From Antedon bifida (Eukaryota > Echinodermata > Crinoidea > Comatulida > Antedonidae): a stretch of 64,000 nt of DNA. The notes below the pieces were generated by a model, which saw only the letters and a list, made by a program, of their open reading frames with translations, was not told where the DNA came from and did no database searches. Location: positions 11,501,395-11,565,394 of the forward strand of contig OY727100.1 of assembly GCA_963402885.1 (NCBI GenBank), in the 5' to 3' direction. This document shows, piece after piece, positions 1 through 11,444 of the stretch. A program made the translations under genes and the position numbers. How positions within the stretch are numbered: position 1 is the first letter of the stretch; each line of letters starts with the position of its first letter.

Positions 1-2339
1 CATTTTTTTTAAATGCTATCTATCTTTTCCGTAACGCAGCGAGATAGGCGTCTAGTGTTGACATATTAACACATTCAGTAACGCCACTTTAAATTATCAT
101 TCGTTTTGGTCTTCGTTGTGACGTAACAAAACGGTTAATTTAAAATCAGTTCCATCAGGAGCGATTTTTCATTCTGTAATTAATGTCATTGATTTACGAT
201 TCACTTATTCGTTATTATTAAAATGGCATTATTCATTGAATTATATGTGTAGTAATAACTGTACTATACTGCTACAACTACGTAATCAATTTGTGGGTGG
301 CATTGTTGTTATTTCCAATACGAATAATCGTCTATCAATGATAATATTCAAAAGACAACTTTTCTTACACAATAATCTACTGATCTGAGTAAGAATGCAA
401 AATATAATACTTACCCATTTAGGATTTTACCATTAACGAAATTAGACAACATAACAGACGACAAAAAACAAAAAATATAGATGCTTAGATATCGAAAAAT
501 ATAAATAAACGCTTATTCTTATTATTATTTATAAGAAGGGAGATGGTAATCAATATATTTAAAGAAGTATTGGATGTGATTTTAAACAGTCTATGTGGCC
601 CTGCGGACAGGCAAGCTCGTAGAAAATTCCAAACCAAAAATTGATAAACATTAGCCGTCTAAGAGTGTTTACTATATTATAATCGACCAACATCATCTAC
701 AATCACAAAACGTTTAGAATTAAGTGTCGATATAAGAACATTTTGTATTTTTGTTACTTTACAGTCTACGTGAGTGTAATATAACGAGGCAATAATTATA
801 CAATAATGTATGGGAATGCATTTTTCAAATAATCTGATCAGTCATCAATACCTTTACCTAAACTTACGTAATCAAGAAAATAACGTACTTAGGGAAATCT
901 TACGATGCGTAAACAAAGGCAATTAACTGTTATTAAACATAGTGAATTTACATATTAATTTGCAATGTTTTCGACAATTACCGTCAATAATCACAAATTA
1001 ATGATGTACACGTGGCTATCAAGAAATAAATGGCATTAGCAACTCAATTATAGTTGTCAAGAGACGCAGTTATGCAAACAAGGAATAGTAAACAATAACA
1101 TGGCAACCTTCTAGAATTACTTTGTAGTGTTCCGCAAAGCAAGCGAATTGACCAATCAAAAGCGATGGATTATTCGAACTGTTCCTTTTCATTGGTCAAT
1201 TATCTTGAGTTGCGGCTTACTTTCTGGAGTTGCGTCCTAGTGGGAAACAAGATTAAGGCAAATCTGGTTTGCAAACCCCATTATCGTCGTGTCAAATAAA
1301 TAAATAAAACTAAATTTGAACTCCACGCAAACACAAAATGGATGAAACATCTGAACAATAACAGCAACTATTGTTCAGAAAAGTTCAGTTAACAGTTACC
1401 TGAACATTCTCAATAAACCAGTTATTCCGAGTTTTAAAAAATGTGCATGTTATCATTCAAGATTTCTATGATTATTCTAATGATTCTACGCAAAATTAGA
1501 AAACTTTAAGAATTTTTATTCAATCAAGAATTATATATTCAATGACAGCTTTCTACACCGATTACCTGAACTCCATTACACTGTAATTCGCATCATTAAT
1601 GTTACGATTTCTTGAGGACAAATTCAACATTTTATTATAATTTAATATCTACCGAAGTTGTCAAAATGTTCAGTTAAATCATAACGCGTAATAATTTGTG
1701 CAGAAGTTACTGTAGTAATAAAATTATCCATGATCCATAATAACGTGAGAAGTTGTTTTAAGACGCAGTGATCTTAGAGTAAATTGGGGATGTCTTTTAA
1801 TGTGTTAGAAAACACCTGCTGTTATTTTAAGTGCCCATTAGGCAATTAAACCTGCATGAAAAAAATGTTGTCAGATTTGTCGCATCAACATTAATTCCTG
1901 AAACTGAACTTTGACCTGTAGTCATTGAAAGCCCTTGTGGATATGGCATGTAAATGATACTAAAAATATACAAACTTAGAAACTAAATCTAAAAATGTTG
2001 GAGTGAAGCTTCCAATATCTTCACAAACAAAATACGATCTTTATAAATAGAAGAAATAAAATACATGACACGTTCTATCAACAGTATCGTATCCGCTACA
2101 GAGCGACAGTATTTACTACAGTGCTGTATTATAAGAATCGTAAAACTGTTATAAAAGTTTATGTAGTTAGTTCTATTCAATTAATTAATTAATTTCATAT
2201 TTTACGGAAATTTGTTCTTGTTTTAAAATATTACACGTATACAATAATTATATATACACACCAATCCTTATTTCATAAACATTTTATTATTATTTGTATA
2301 TAATAATTATAACATTTTTTGGATAATTTTATAAATACT
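1..2339. other. Left flank, no gene recognised
   Basis: AT-rich DNA with no exon I can support on either strand. If the gene of 2460-8763 has a signal-peptide exon it should lie here or left of the window, but I found no convincing ATG plus hydrophobic stretch plus donor. The only structure noted is an inverted pair of CCAAT-containing 17-mers at about 1146-1201. Confidence 0.5.
1146..1201. repeat. Short inverted repeat with two CCAAT boxes
   Basis: AATTGACCAATCAAAAG at 1146-1162 is matched by its reverse complement, with one mismatch, at 1185-1201. The loop is about 22 bp. It could be a degraded palindromic element or a pair of inverted CCAAT boxes in a promoter; the sequence does not decide. 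Confidence 0.5.
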
Positions 2340-2385
2340 GCGAAGTAGCTTTGCGTCAAATAGGCAAGTTAATCATTGGTCAGAT
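2339..2385 (+). promoter_or_regulatory. Candidate CRE-like / CCAAT block
   Basis: The block contains TTTGCGTCA (CRE/AP-1-like) followed about 20 bp later by ATTGGTC (inverted CCAAT). A diverged copy with the same two motifs and similar spacing lies at 13679-13725. In both places an ATACAAGGTAA string follows about 100 bp downstream. It may be a promoter element or part of an old duplicated segment; function is inferred only from motif resemblance. Confidence 0.3.
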
Positions 2386-2459
2386 TAGATACATGGTATA
2401 TTATAAATAAAAATGAGATAATAAATAAACCAAAACATTTTCTTTCTTTTTTCTTTCAG

Positions 2460-2480
2460 TATAAAAACTATGGATACAAG
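2460..2480 (+). CDS. CART-type gene, 21-nt microexon
   Basis: A long pyrimidine tract ending in CAG precedes it and a consensus GTAAGT donor follows. Read in phase 0 it gives YKNYGYK, which places a Tyr/Gly motif directly before the first cysteine of the next exon. Caution: the exon begins TATAAAAA, which could be a TATA box instead, and it contains an ATG in another frame. Confidence 0.45.
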
Positions 2481-5400
2481 GTAAGTACTGTTTAAAAACT
2501 TCATAAATAAATTAACTTAAGCATTCATTTATAATCATTAATGGTGGTTTATTACTATTAGGCTACATCCGACGGTTGTACTAGAAACTGACGAATTAAA
2601 CGTATTGAGTTGTGAGAATATTATTTTCTGACTACATTGGCCACATAAGTAGGTCCAATTATTAATCTAACCTCAATTATGTTTTAATTTTATGACATCG
2701 TTCGAGTTTTCCAAAGTACATATAACTCATATCATAAATTGCAGACCATTCATAGCATGGTCATAAATTACAGCGTTGTTATTTGAACACAGTAGTGGTC
2801 ATATAATTCGTGCCATTCTTTTCCATAAGCATCAATTACTGTTGAAATACATACGTTAAAGCAGAAACACTACTCAGAACAGTTGTGCTCTTCCCGTTTT
2901 ATTACGGTTGGTTATATTAGGTCGATATATACTTGGAAACACAAATCTCAGATTGAAAAACTACAGTATATGATAATTACAATCACTAAAAAATACCCTC
3001 ATCTAAAGTTGTACTATTATTATCTAATACATGTCCTCATTTAAATTTCCTATCCATTACTACTACTTTTAAAAGGATTATTTTCATTTTCACTATGTTA
3101 TCCTATCATTTTTGCCCAAATTAAGCTGCCATTTTCAAAACCAACAATTTGCCTATTAATTTAATCAGTTGATATAAATACGAAAATATGCCTAATAGGA
3201 GAACCTCATTACCAACATGCTTGAAAAGGAAAGTTATAATCAAATTGTAACTTGCAAACCAAGCAGAGACCTGGTCACTAACCACGAACATTGAAAGAAA
3301 CTTTCTACAACATAGTACACCATGAATTGAAAAGTACAATACTCAAAATAACATACAGATATATACCATCAAATTAACAAATGGGCGTGTAACGAAACCA
3401 AATCAACATTATGTATGTCAAATTCAGGAAATGGACCTGGGCATGTCACAGATTGAGAACAGATGGAGTATACAATACTGACAGTTTGGATACCAATAGA
3501 AAGACAAAGAAGCGGCGGACGACAACGGATATCGAGACCTCTTGACATTCTAAGAGTTCTTCCACCAGTGGACCGACCATGGCAGACGATGATGATTTCA
3601 AAACAAACTTTATTTTCTTATATTTCGATACTGTAAAAGTATCCATTGAAAGACAAAAGGAGATGTTTTGGTGAATGTGTAAAGCAAATCATATTCAGTA
3701 GATATACTCTTACAAAAGTCTATAATTTTTGTACTTCATAATTAAGTCATAATTATTCCACATGCAAAATACTTGCACACCAAGTAGACATAATAACTCG
3801 CAAAACCTAATTTTCAATGGAACTTAAACTGTCGCCACACAGGAGAGTGCTAATTCTCGCATCATCTTCATCAACGAATAATTAATTTAGATTAATAGCT
3901 TGAAGCAATGCAAATGAATATGAGTTTACAGACCAAACACACTTTGCATCCTTGTGTAGATAGAAGTCCGGCACTTAAACGTTGACGATGTTATGAAATC
4001 TACTTAAGCGTCTCAAATTCAGTCACTTAACGTCGCGTTCTTCCAGTAATTACCTCACTGCCTTCTCTGAACGGCAAGCTGATGGAGCAATAAAACACAG
4101 CTCTATTTTTGTGACACATTGATTATTGTAATGAGATTACTTGAACTTATTTTCCTCGATTTCAATGACGGAAGATTACTTCAAACGCGGAACATCATAC
4201 GCGGGTAGGACGGGTTCATGTAATTAAGGACGCAGTAAAAGTGCGTAGTGATTTATACGACTTACAATTTAATAAGAATCGAAATTATATTCTACTTACT
4301 CGTTTATTGAGTTGAGTACGAGAAGTTTAACCTACATTAATAAATACTCTTTGTCAAACATAGAAATAACATGGTGTACTTAACGGTAAACTGTTCTGTT
4401 TTAGATTATACAAATTCTCAAAACAATAGGCCTATTATATTTCTATATTAGATAGCTTCAACACAGCCATTAAAATAAAAAAGGAACCAAAATACTTAAA
4501 ACATCTTTAATGGAAAGTATTGATTTAAACTAGTTAGCTTATTTAAATTAGCTTAGTTTAACTAGTTAGCTTATTTAAACTAGTTAGCTTATTTAAATTA
4601 GCTTAGTTTAACTAGTTAGCTTATTTTAACCAGTCAGCTTATTTAAATTAGCTTAGTTTAACTAGTTAGCTTATTTTAACCAGTCAGCTTATTTAAATTG
4701 GCTTATTTTAACTAGTTAGCTTATTTTAACTAGTTAGCTTAGTTTAACTAGTTAGCTTATTTAAATTAGCTTATTTTAACTAGTTAGCTTATTTTAACTA
4801 GTTAGCTTAGTTTAACCAGTCAGCTTATTTAAATTAGCTTATTTTAACTAGTTAGCTTATTTTAACTAGTTAGCTTAGTTTAACCAGTCAGCTTATTTAA
4901 ATTGGCTTATTTTAACTAGTTAGCTTATTTTAACTAGTTAGCTTAGTTTAACCAGTCAGCTTATTTAAATTGGCTTATTTTAACTAGTTAGCTTATTTTA
5001 ACTAGTTAGCTTAGTTTAACTAGTTAGCTTATTTAAATTAGCTTATTTTAACTAGTTAGCTTATTTTAACTAGTTAGCTTAGTTTAACCAGTCAGCTTAT
5101 TTAAATTGGCTTATTTTAACTAGTTAGCTTATTTTAACTAGTTAGCTTAGTTTAACTAGTTAGCTTAGTTTAACTAGTTAGCTTATTTAAATTAGCTTAG
5201 TTTAACTAGTTAGCTTATTTAAACTAGTTAGCTTATTACCAAATTGACTTTCTGTGAACAATTTATAATCCTGTGGTACTGGGAAAATATTTTGTAGAGA
5301 TACAGCACTGAGAATCCGGTAACATACCAACACAATAGTAATATCACTAACATTTCGATAGTAGATCAGACTACAAAGTTGGATATTTCTGCGTGCAACT

Positions 5401-8400
5401 GAGCAAATCAGAAAAAAGCACTAAATTAATTAACTGTTTTAATAAGCTAGTGAACTTAATTGCAACTTAGTTCGCACTAAACTATTTAAATCTAGTTATC
5501 GTGAATGGATCTGAATGATTAAAAAACTGTAGATTAAAAAAACACTCCCCTAACTCATACTTAATAATTAACTGCACGTCTGCACATAAGTAGCAGACAA
5601 ATTACACAATTATTTTCAGGAAAAGATTACTAATTTCTAATTATTATATTTGAGGTAATTAATTTGTACATTTGTTCATCCATTATTATAGTTATTAACC
5701 TTGGATAGTTAGTAATGGCATCACATTGTAGATATTATGGCAGATATTATCTCTTTTAGCCGATCAGACTTCAATCCCTTAGATAGTTTATCTTGTGAGA
5801 ACGTGACTATTGCATCATGAATGTGTTTCTCTATCACTTGCATTCACACCCAGGGACCAATTTCATTGACGCGATATTCTGTTGTTCGGGTCAGTTTTTT
5901 GGGGTGCGTTGTTTCGGGTTCTTCTGAGCTGAACCCGAATGCAATGCAAACACATGGTACATGTGTTGAATGAGGGAGACATCTAAATACTTGGGTTGTT
6001 AGATAGAAGGGACACCAGATAGAATGCACAACTATACATTAGATGTCTACACAATGGATTGTTAACTTTTATATTTTTTCAAATCTCAAATTCTTCACCT
6101 TTTAAAAGAATGGCTAACCAAATAGATTGACAATTTTTTAAACCTATTTAGGTAGGCCCATCTAATTTATATCACCATTAGTGTTATTGGTTTCTTTGCT
6201 GAATTCATAACTTTGGTTTTTCGATCACTGAAAATTAACATGATTGTCAATTTGTTGATTGCATTGCTTATGATTTTGTTTCATAATAAACTAATATTTA
6301 ATAATAGTCGCACTACAGTAATAGTACAAAGTCGTAATAATATAAAACTCTTTACTTTTGGCTTAGTTAATTCTCTTAGGAATGACATATTCCTAAATAC
6401 CAAAACTATCAATAACAGATAGCTTTCGGTGACAAATATTTACTATGTAATGCTATCCAGTGGCACCAAACCTCATACAAATACACAAACAATAACCTCT
6501 AGGAACACGTCACACCACGTTCAATAATACTTAAGTAGATCGACACCGAACATTGAAAAGGACCTACTTTTCTTGAGCATTTTATACAACTTTAATTAAT
6601 CGCACAATGCGACAATATTGAATCAAGAGTTTGAACTTTATCAGCTGCAATAAGACTATTAGGTTGGATATAGATTTTGTTTCATCAATTTCGTTGAATT
6701 GAAATTCATACATCTTTTACTTGTTCTATTTATAACTTTTCATACGAGCAGAGAAATCGAATAAATCAATGTGTCAAATTGGTTACTGTATTCGTTATGT
6801 TTGTATGATGCGCATTAATCTATTCAAACAGTATGGATAATTACAGGTCAATAGAGATATTTTTAACTTACATCGATCTCGAAAGAAAATAGTCCACCGG
6901 TTACTTGAGATATCCTTATTAACTAAGTATGAATGATCACACTATTACGTCACAAAGGGTTATAACGCATATTAACCTCTATTGGATAATTGTTGGGTCC
7001 TGAAAGTCTTTCCTTAATAAAGGTTATATAAATAACATCAAAAAGCACAACATAAATTACAAAATCAAATTGCATATAGGCCTAGATGAAAACTAACATT
7101 ACATTGTATTTTCTTTCCAAAGTGCATTGCTGATCCGTATATGCCATGCATTGGTGGACGAGTTAGAAGCCGGTTTCGATGCGTTTGCACAGATGGTTTC
7201 ATTTGCGATTATTCGCCAAAAGACCGTAACTTTATCTGCTTAGAAGACCTCCGGTAGGTACGTAGCCACTTTGACAGAACATCCCCGGGCACACTATTTG
7301 AAAATAGGCTTCAGAACTAGAGTAGATATAAGAGAGAAAGAGTGTTGTGGTATAATCGATCCTGTTGTTAGTCGGGATCGGTGTCTTGTCATGGTATCAC
7401 AGGTAACCTGTTTCAGACGTATAATGGTGTAAGACATGAGGTTTTTCTTACAATTAAACATTGCTAGGGCTGTAAATAGATACCGTTCCTAGGTTTATTC
7501 CACTTTTCAGAAGAATGAAGTTTTGGATTGGTTCATAGCGTAAGTCGACTGAAGTGTATTTTGTTTGGTCCAACTTTTCCGACATTTCTTTTGCTCTTCA
7601 TGTTTTTAGTACAGTCTGAGATAATGATTGGAAGAGACATTTGTAGAATACCAAACACCAACGTAAAACTGAAAGATGATGCGATTAATATTAATTCACA
7701 TTTGCTCCAACATCGGAACATACGATACGAAATCAAGAATAGCCGATTGTCATCTCCACAGGCAGAGAAAACACAGCTGAAAAATAATAATGGTATTGAT
7801 AGAATACCTTAAAATATGCATGACAGAAAATAGTGATATCAACAAAGCCTTCAGAAACCAGATAACTTTTGTTGACATATTTGTAGAAAATATATACGTA
7901 TTCTTAATTTGGTATTCTACAAATGTCTCTTCCAATCATTATCTCAGACTGTACTAAAAACATGAGAGCAAAAGAAATGTCGGAAAAGTTGGACCAAACA
8001 AAATACACTTCAGTCGACTTACGCTATGAACCAATCCAAAACTTCATTCTTCTGAAAAGTGGAATAAACCTAGGAACGGTATCTATTTACAGCCCTAGCA
8101 ACGTTTAATTGTAAGAAAAACCTCATGTCTTACACCATTATACGTCTGAAACAGGTTACCTGTGATACCATGACAAGACACCGATCCCGACTAACAACAG
8201 GATCGATTATACCACAACACTCTTTCTTTCCAGTCTCTAGAAATATTCTTTTCAAAACAAACTTTAAAAGAAACGAACTAATGCTTAACAACATAGTTTT
8301 GTCAATATAGAATAGTAGTGTCAGATTTTATTTTTATCATATAAGTTACGTAAAACTGAAAGATGATGCGATTAATATTAATTCACATTTGCTCCAACAT

Positions 8401-8763
8401 CGGAACATACGATACGAAATCAAGAATAGCCGATTGTCATCTCCACAGGCAGAGAAAACACAGCTGAAAAATAATAATGGTATTGATAGAATACCTTAAA
8501 ATATGCATGACAGAAAATAGTGATATCAACAAAGCCTTCAGAAACCAGATAACTTTTGTTGACATATTTGTAGAAAATATATACGTATTCTTAATTTGGT
8601 ATTCTACAAATGTCTCTTCCAATCATTATCTCAGACTGTACTAAAAACATGAACTTTTCCAAACACCAGAAAAGACAGTATTGTCTACAATTAATCATTT
8701 TTAATATTTCTTTTTTTTTATTTCAGAAAAGATGACTATCTACGAAGGTTATTCTTTAGATGA
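2460..8763 (+). CDS. Probable CART-type neuropeptide precursor gene (partial, spliced)
   Basis: CART (cocaine- and amphetamine-regulated transcript) peptides are secreted neuropeptides with three disulfides. Three exons join in phase: 2460-2480, 7123-7253 and 8727-8763. The joined product has a Tyr/Gly-rich run ending in YGYK, then six cysteines spaced C-x7-C-x10-C-x-C-x5-C-x10-C, then a basic tail and stop. Vertebrate CART has C-x5-C-x11-C-x-C-x5-C-x6-C preceded by a YEKKYG motif, so the C-x-C-x5-C core, the Gly before the fifth Cys and the upstream Tyr/Gly motif all agree. The signal peptide, and any dibasic site before the Tyr/Gly run, are not visible; those exons are upstream or outside. 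Another small cysteine-rich secreted peptide family is the main alternative. Seen: exons and cysteine pattern. Inferred: family. Confidence 0.55.
2481..4521. other. Intron/unassigned DNA with a decayed retrotransposon piece
   Basis: No exon was recognised here on either strand. The only structured part is at about 3400-3600, where shifted + frames resemble the C-terminal tail of a LINE reverse transcriptase. Confidence 0.4.
3400..3580 (+). mobile_element. Decayed LINE-like reverse transcriptase tail
   Basis: One + frame reads RKWTWACHRLRTDG and a shifted frame continues WIPIERQRSGGRQR. This is the KWTWAGH ... W.P...KR..GRP pattern found near the C-terminus of many non-LTR retrotransposon ORF2 proteins. 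Frameshifts and stops show it is dead. Confidence 0.4.
4522..5235. repeat. Tandem repeat, 18-bp units (TTAGCTTATTTTAACTAG type)
   Basis: About 40 head-to-tail units built on TTAGCTTA(T/G)TTTAACTAG with 14-bp shortened variants and a TTAACCAGTCAGC variant. Units are grouped in higher-order blocks that repeat several times, so the array grew by block duplication. It lies in the first visible intron of the CART-type gene and has no coding capacity. Confidence 0.95.
5236..7122. other. Intron DNA, nothing recognised
   Basis: AT-rich DNA between the satellite and the cysteine-rich exon. Open frames here are short, lack splice sites and resemble nothing I know. Confidence 0.45.
7123..7253 (+). CDS. 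CART-type gene, six-cysteine exon
   Basis: The acceptor is TTTTCTTTCCAAAG and the donor CCG|GTAGGT. Phase 0 in, phase 2 out, 43 full codons. Cysteines fall at exon codons 1, 9, 20, 22, 28 and 39; the core around the C-x-C pair reads RFRCVCTDGFIC. If the donor is not used, the frame stops at once (CGG TAG), so intron retention would still give a complete six-cysteine peptide. Confidence 0.6.
7336..8226. repeat. Near-perfect inverted repeat, about 320-bp arms
   Basis: The arm at 7336-7655 is the reverse complement of 7908-8226, with only two differences spotted by eye (one substitution near the CATTGC/CGTTGC site, one 1-bp indel). The 250-bp spacer plus part of the right arm is copied again further right. 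Open frames in both arms are mirror images of each other and not genes. The near identity means the rearrangement is very young or kept uniform by gene conversion. Confidence 0.93.
7661..7965. repeat. Direct repeat, left copy (305 bp)
   Basis: Covers the spacer and the first part of the right arm of the inverted repeat. By eye it is identical to 8348-8652, offset 687 bp; even the 61-codon antisense open frame is preserved residue for residue. Confidence 0.93.
8348..8652. repeat. Direct repeat, right copy (305 bp)
   Basis: Second copy of 7661-7965, ending at AAAAACATGA. It is separated from the inverted repeat by about 120 bp of unrelated AT-rich DNA. Confidence 0.93.
8727..8763 (+). CDS. CART-type gene, last coding exon
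   Basis: A pyrimidine-rich acceptor (TTTTTTTTTATTTCAG) begins an exon that accepts the phase-2 end of the cysteine exon: CG+A completes Arg, then KDDYLRRLFFR and TGA at 8761-8763. Vertebrate CART ends one residue after the sixth cysteine, so this tail is unusual; it is supported by splice signals and phase only. Confidence 0.45.
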
Positions 8764-9142
8764 TCTTTAAAATTAGAATTATTAGTTTTGCAAATTATAG
8801 ATGTTGTATAATTCCATGTAAATAACTTCTATTATTAACAGCTATTATCTCGTGATGTATCATCCAGTCGGAATTCTAAAGAACCCAATTTTTATAAATA
8901 ATATGTATTTGAAATTGTACTATACTATAAATATAACTAAAAAGCTCTTTAGAAAGGTTGCCAGCGATCTTAAAGTTGCATAGATCAACATGAAACTCAA
9001 TGATATTCTCAACCGTTTACACACATCCTGAATACGTCACTGTTCCAAATCATTTTATTGAATGTATTGCATTATTTAGTTGATTATTATTGAAGATTAT
9101 TCAACTCTTTGACTGATTAAACGAATACATTTTTATTGCAAT

Positions 9143-9148
9143 AATAAA
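9143..9148 (+). terminator. Poly(A) signal AATAAA
   Basis: AATAAA followed within 20 bp by a TTTTGTGTG run, which is a good cleavage/GU-rich arrangement. It is about 380 bp past the stop at 8763 and would end the CART-type transcript. Confidence 0.5.
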
Positions 9149-9169
9149 GTTTATAGTTTTGTGTGCATG

Positions 9170-9945
9170 ATGTTACAAATAAAATGTATCATCGTATTTA
9201 TAATTTAGGCAAAATGTATATTTAAAGACTGTATCACATTAACAATCGGCTAGGTCATAGTAGGTCAGGCAATACACGGAAGTGTAGATTAAGTCGTCAC
9301 CAGGACGAGTTAGGTGGCTCGCAAACGAACGCGACGTGCACGTATCAACAACATGTTCTTAGTGCTTAATATATACCCTGCAGACCTGACATTACGCCAC
9401 TCACAGGCTAATTCAGATATGTACCAATGATGATGCTATAAATGAAACATTAAGGTAAAACTTGCGAAAGTTAATAGTCTGAGCAAGAACATTTAAAATG
9501 TATGAGAACAAATGATCGTATACACTGGTTATTCCTATATATATTATATTTGGCATCATAGAGAAGAATGTGTAGCAAGTTCAGTTATTTGAAAGATTTA
9601 CGTACCAACTATCAAATAGATGTCAAATAATGAACCAAATGACCCCGTTTTTAAAGTATCTCATGACAAAATGTTCATTCCAAATAGTGTCTAACAAACC
9701 GAAACTAGATGCGTTGATTATCTCATAAAATATAATACTATACTGTTCAAATATTCTGCTAAAATACAATAAACCTGGATATCAAATTTTATATAGACTT
9801 TACATTGTATGTTTCCTTTATTTTATGGCGTATTTGATTTTGTCGACAATAATAATATATTATTTAGCGCTTAATGCAAATGTATGGAAACATACTCCCA
9901 TAATGTTGCAGCCGTAATCAGCGCATTTGTTTGTTTTTTTGACTT
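9170..9945. other. Intergenic, nothing recognised
   Basis: AT-rich DNA with no exon, no repeat and no RNA gene that I can support. Confidence 0.5.
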
Positions 9946-9949
9946 ATTA

Positions 9950-10090
9950 TACCAGGTACACATTTGCACAACTGGGTGGAGAGAGGCAAACGTAGGTAAA
10001 ATGTCTTGCCTAAATACAAGCAATGCTGCAAATTTGGATTCGAACTCACGATCAGTAGTCCATCGTCAAACACACTGCGCCCTACACGCC
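9950..10090 (-). mobile_element. tRNA-derived SINE
   Basis: On the - strand a box-A-like GTAGGGCGCAGTGTG (10084-10070) is followed by a good box B, GAGTTCGAATCC (10047-10036). Then comes a conserved-looking body: GGCAAGACATTTTACC, TGCCTCTCTCCACCCAG and GTACCTGGTA. Bodies like this recur in SINEs of marine invertebrates. Not an intact tRNA. Confidence 0.65.
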
Positions 10091-10099
10091 TTACAATAA

Positions 10100-11420
10100 C
10101 TTCCCTAACAAAATGAACAGAAGTACTAAACAGTTCATAGGTTTACAGTGATGGAACGTAACTAGGTTTGAAAGACAGAGAGCCATCTAGGTTGCCTCCT
10201 TTTGCATTGTGCACGTACACTTTAAGATCCGATTACCAATAAACTACATAACCACAGTATGCTAATCTAAAATAGAAAATGATATGTATATTATGTCATT
10301 AACTTTGTTGACCGAAAAACGTGGATGAAATAAGACCAAAGTTATAATGTTCTCAAGACAAGATATTCAATCATTTTGCACACTAATCCGTTGAAAATCT
10401 CTAATCAGATTTTCGCGCCGCGGCTTTAGCCAGCTATATTCCCAGTGGACTACTCATTCAGAAGCTATATCAAGCGGAAGTTATAGTTCTAGAGGTTGAA
10501 AGTTTTGGAATTTTGTAAAATCGGACGGGTCATGCTCAAATTAACGTTTAATTTTAACCAAAAACCATTGTTTGAAAATGTTTTGCTTTAAATTAAATTT
10601 CTTCAGGTAAATATTTTTTTTATTTATTTATTTTTTGGTTAAAGTGAATAAATCAAATTTTTTAGGAAGACAATATATCTTTAAAACTGTTACAACTTGT
10701 TTTATTCGGGTCTGAATATGTATATTACACGAGAAGATGATTTAGAAGAAAAAGATAAGGGGTTGAACGAAGATTAGCCTACATAGTAACTAACCGACTC
10801 ATGACGATTTTTCACTTCTGTCGAAAAAAGAATCATATAAAAGCCTACGGGCTTGACAATAGCAGATGAATCTACAAATTGATTTGGTGCGTGGGCCTCC
10901 AGCAATGTTTACAAGAAAATCACAGGAAATACAATTATGTTTATAATAAAATAGGTTGTTTTACGAGATCGTTAACAATGTGTTGGAAATTGCCGTAATA
11001 TAAAACCATACATGTGCTATGCAATAATACTCGTCTGAACGAGATTTCGTTTTATGGTTTATTGTGCTTACGGATTTAATAGAATGCCTCTAAGATTTTA
11101 ATCAATAAATCTCGTTATGTTTATTTTGAATAAATTATTAGTGTATGAAAGTACGACATCGCGCGTACTAACGCTAATTTTAAAATAAAGATGTACTCGC
11201 GCATGCCAAAAAACATTATGGACATAAGTCGTCTGGGAATGGAGAGGTTTTGACTCGACGTCAGTAGAAGGGAGTGACCCTCAATGGGCCAAATGCAACA
11301 GATTATGTGCACCCGTATTAAGAAGCGACCGATGGCCATGGCATGACTCACGTCATTAACTGAAAACGTAAATTGACAAAATACAAAACCTACTATATAG
11401 GCCTACTAGCATTAAAATAA
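10100..11420. other. Intergenic, mostly unassigned
   Basis: No gene seen. 10545-10740 shares several phrases (GCTTTAAATTA, AGGTAAATA, GGTTAAAGTGAA, clustered TTTAAAC/ACACGAGAAGATGA-like ends) with 55740-55925 on the same strand, so both may be old copies of one dispersed repeat. Confidence 0.35.
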
Positions 11421-11444
11421 GACCTACCTTACTAATCCTCTTCG

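Noticed and set aside
1441-1520. Short hydrophobic ATG frame considered as the CART signal peptide
   Set aside because: Only about 20 codons to a stop, no donor, and lysine/arginine where the hydrophobic core should continue.
3446-3646. 66-codon - strand frame with a low-complexity start
   Set aside because: Lies over a LINE-like remnant on the other strand; no splice or family support.
7528-8622. Several 61- to 94-codon frames on both strands
   Set aside because: They mirror or duplicate each other because of the inverted and direct repeats; no family similarity.
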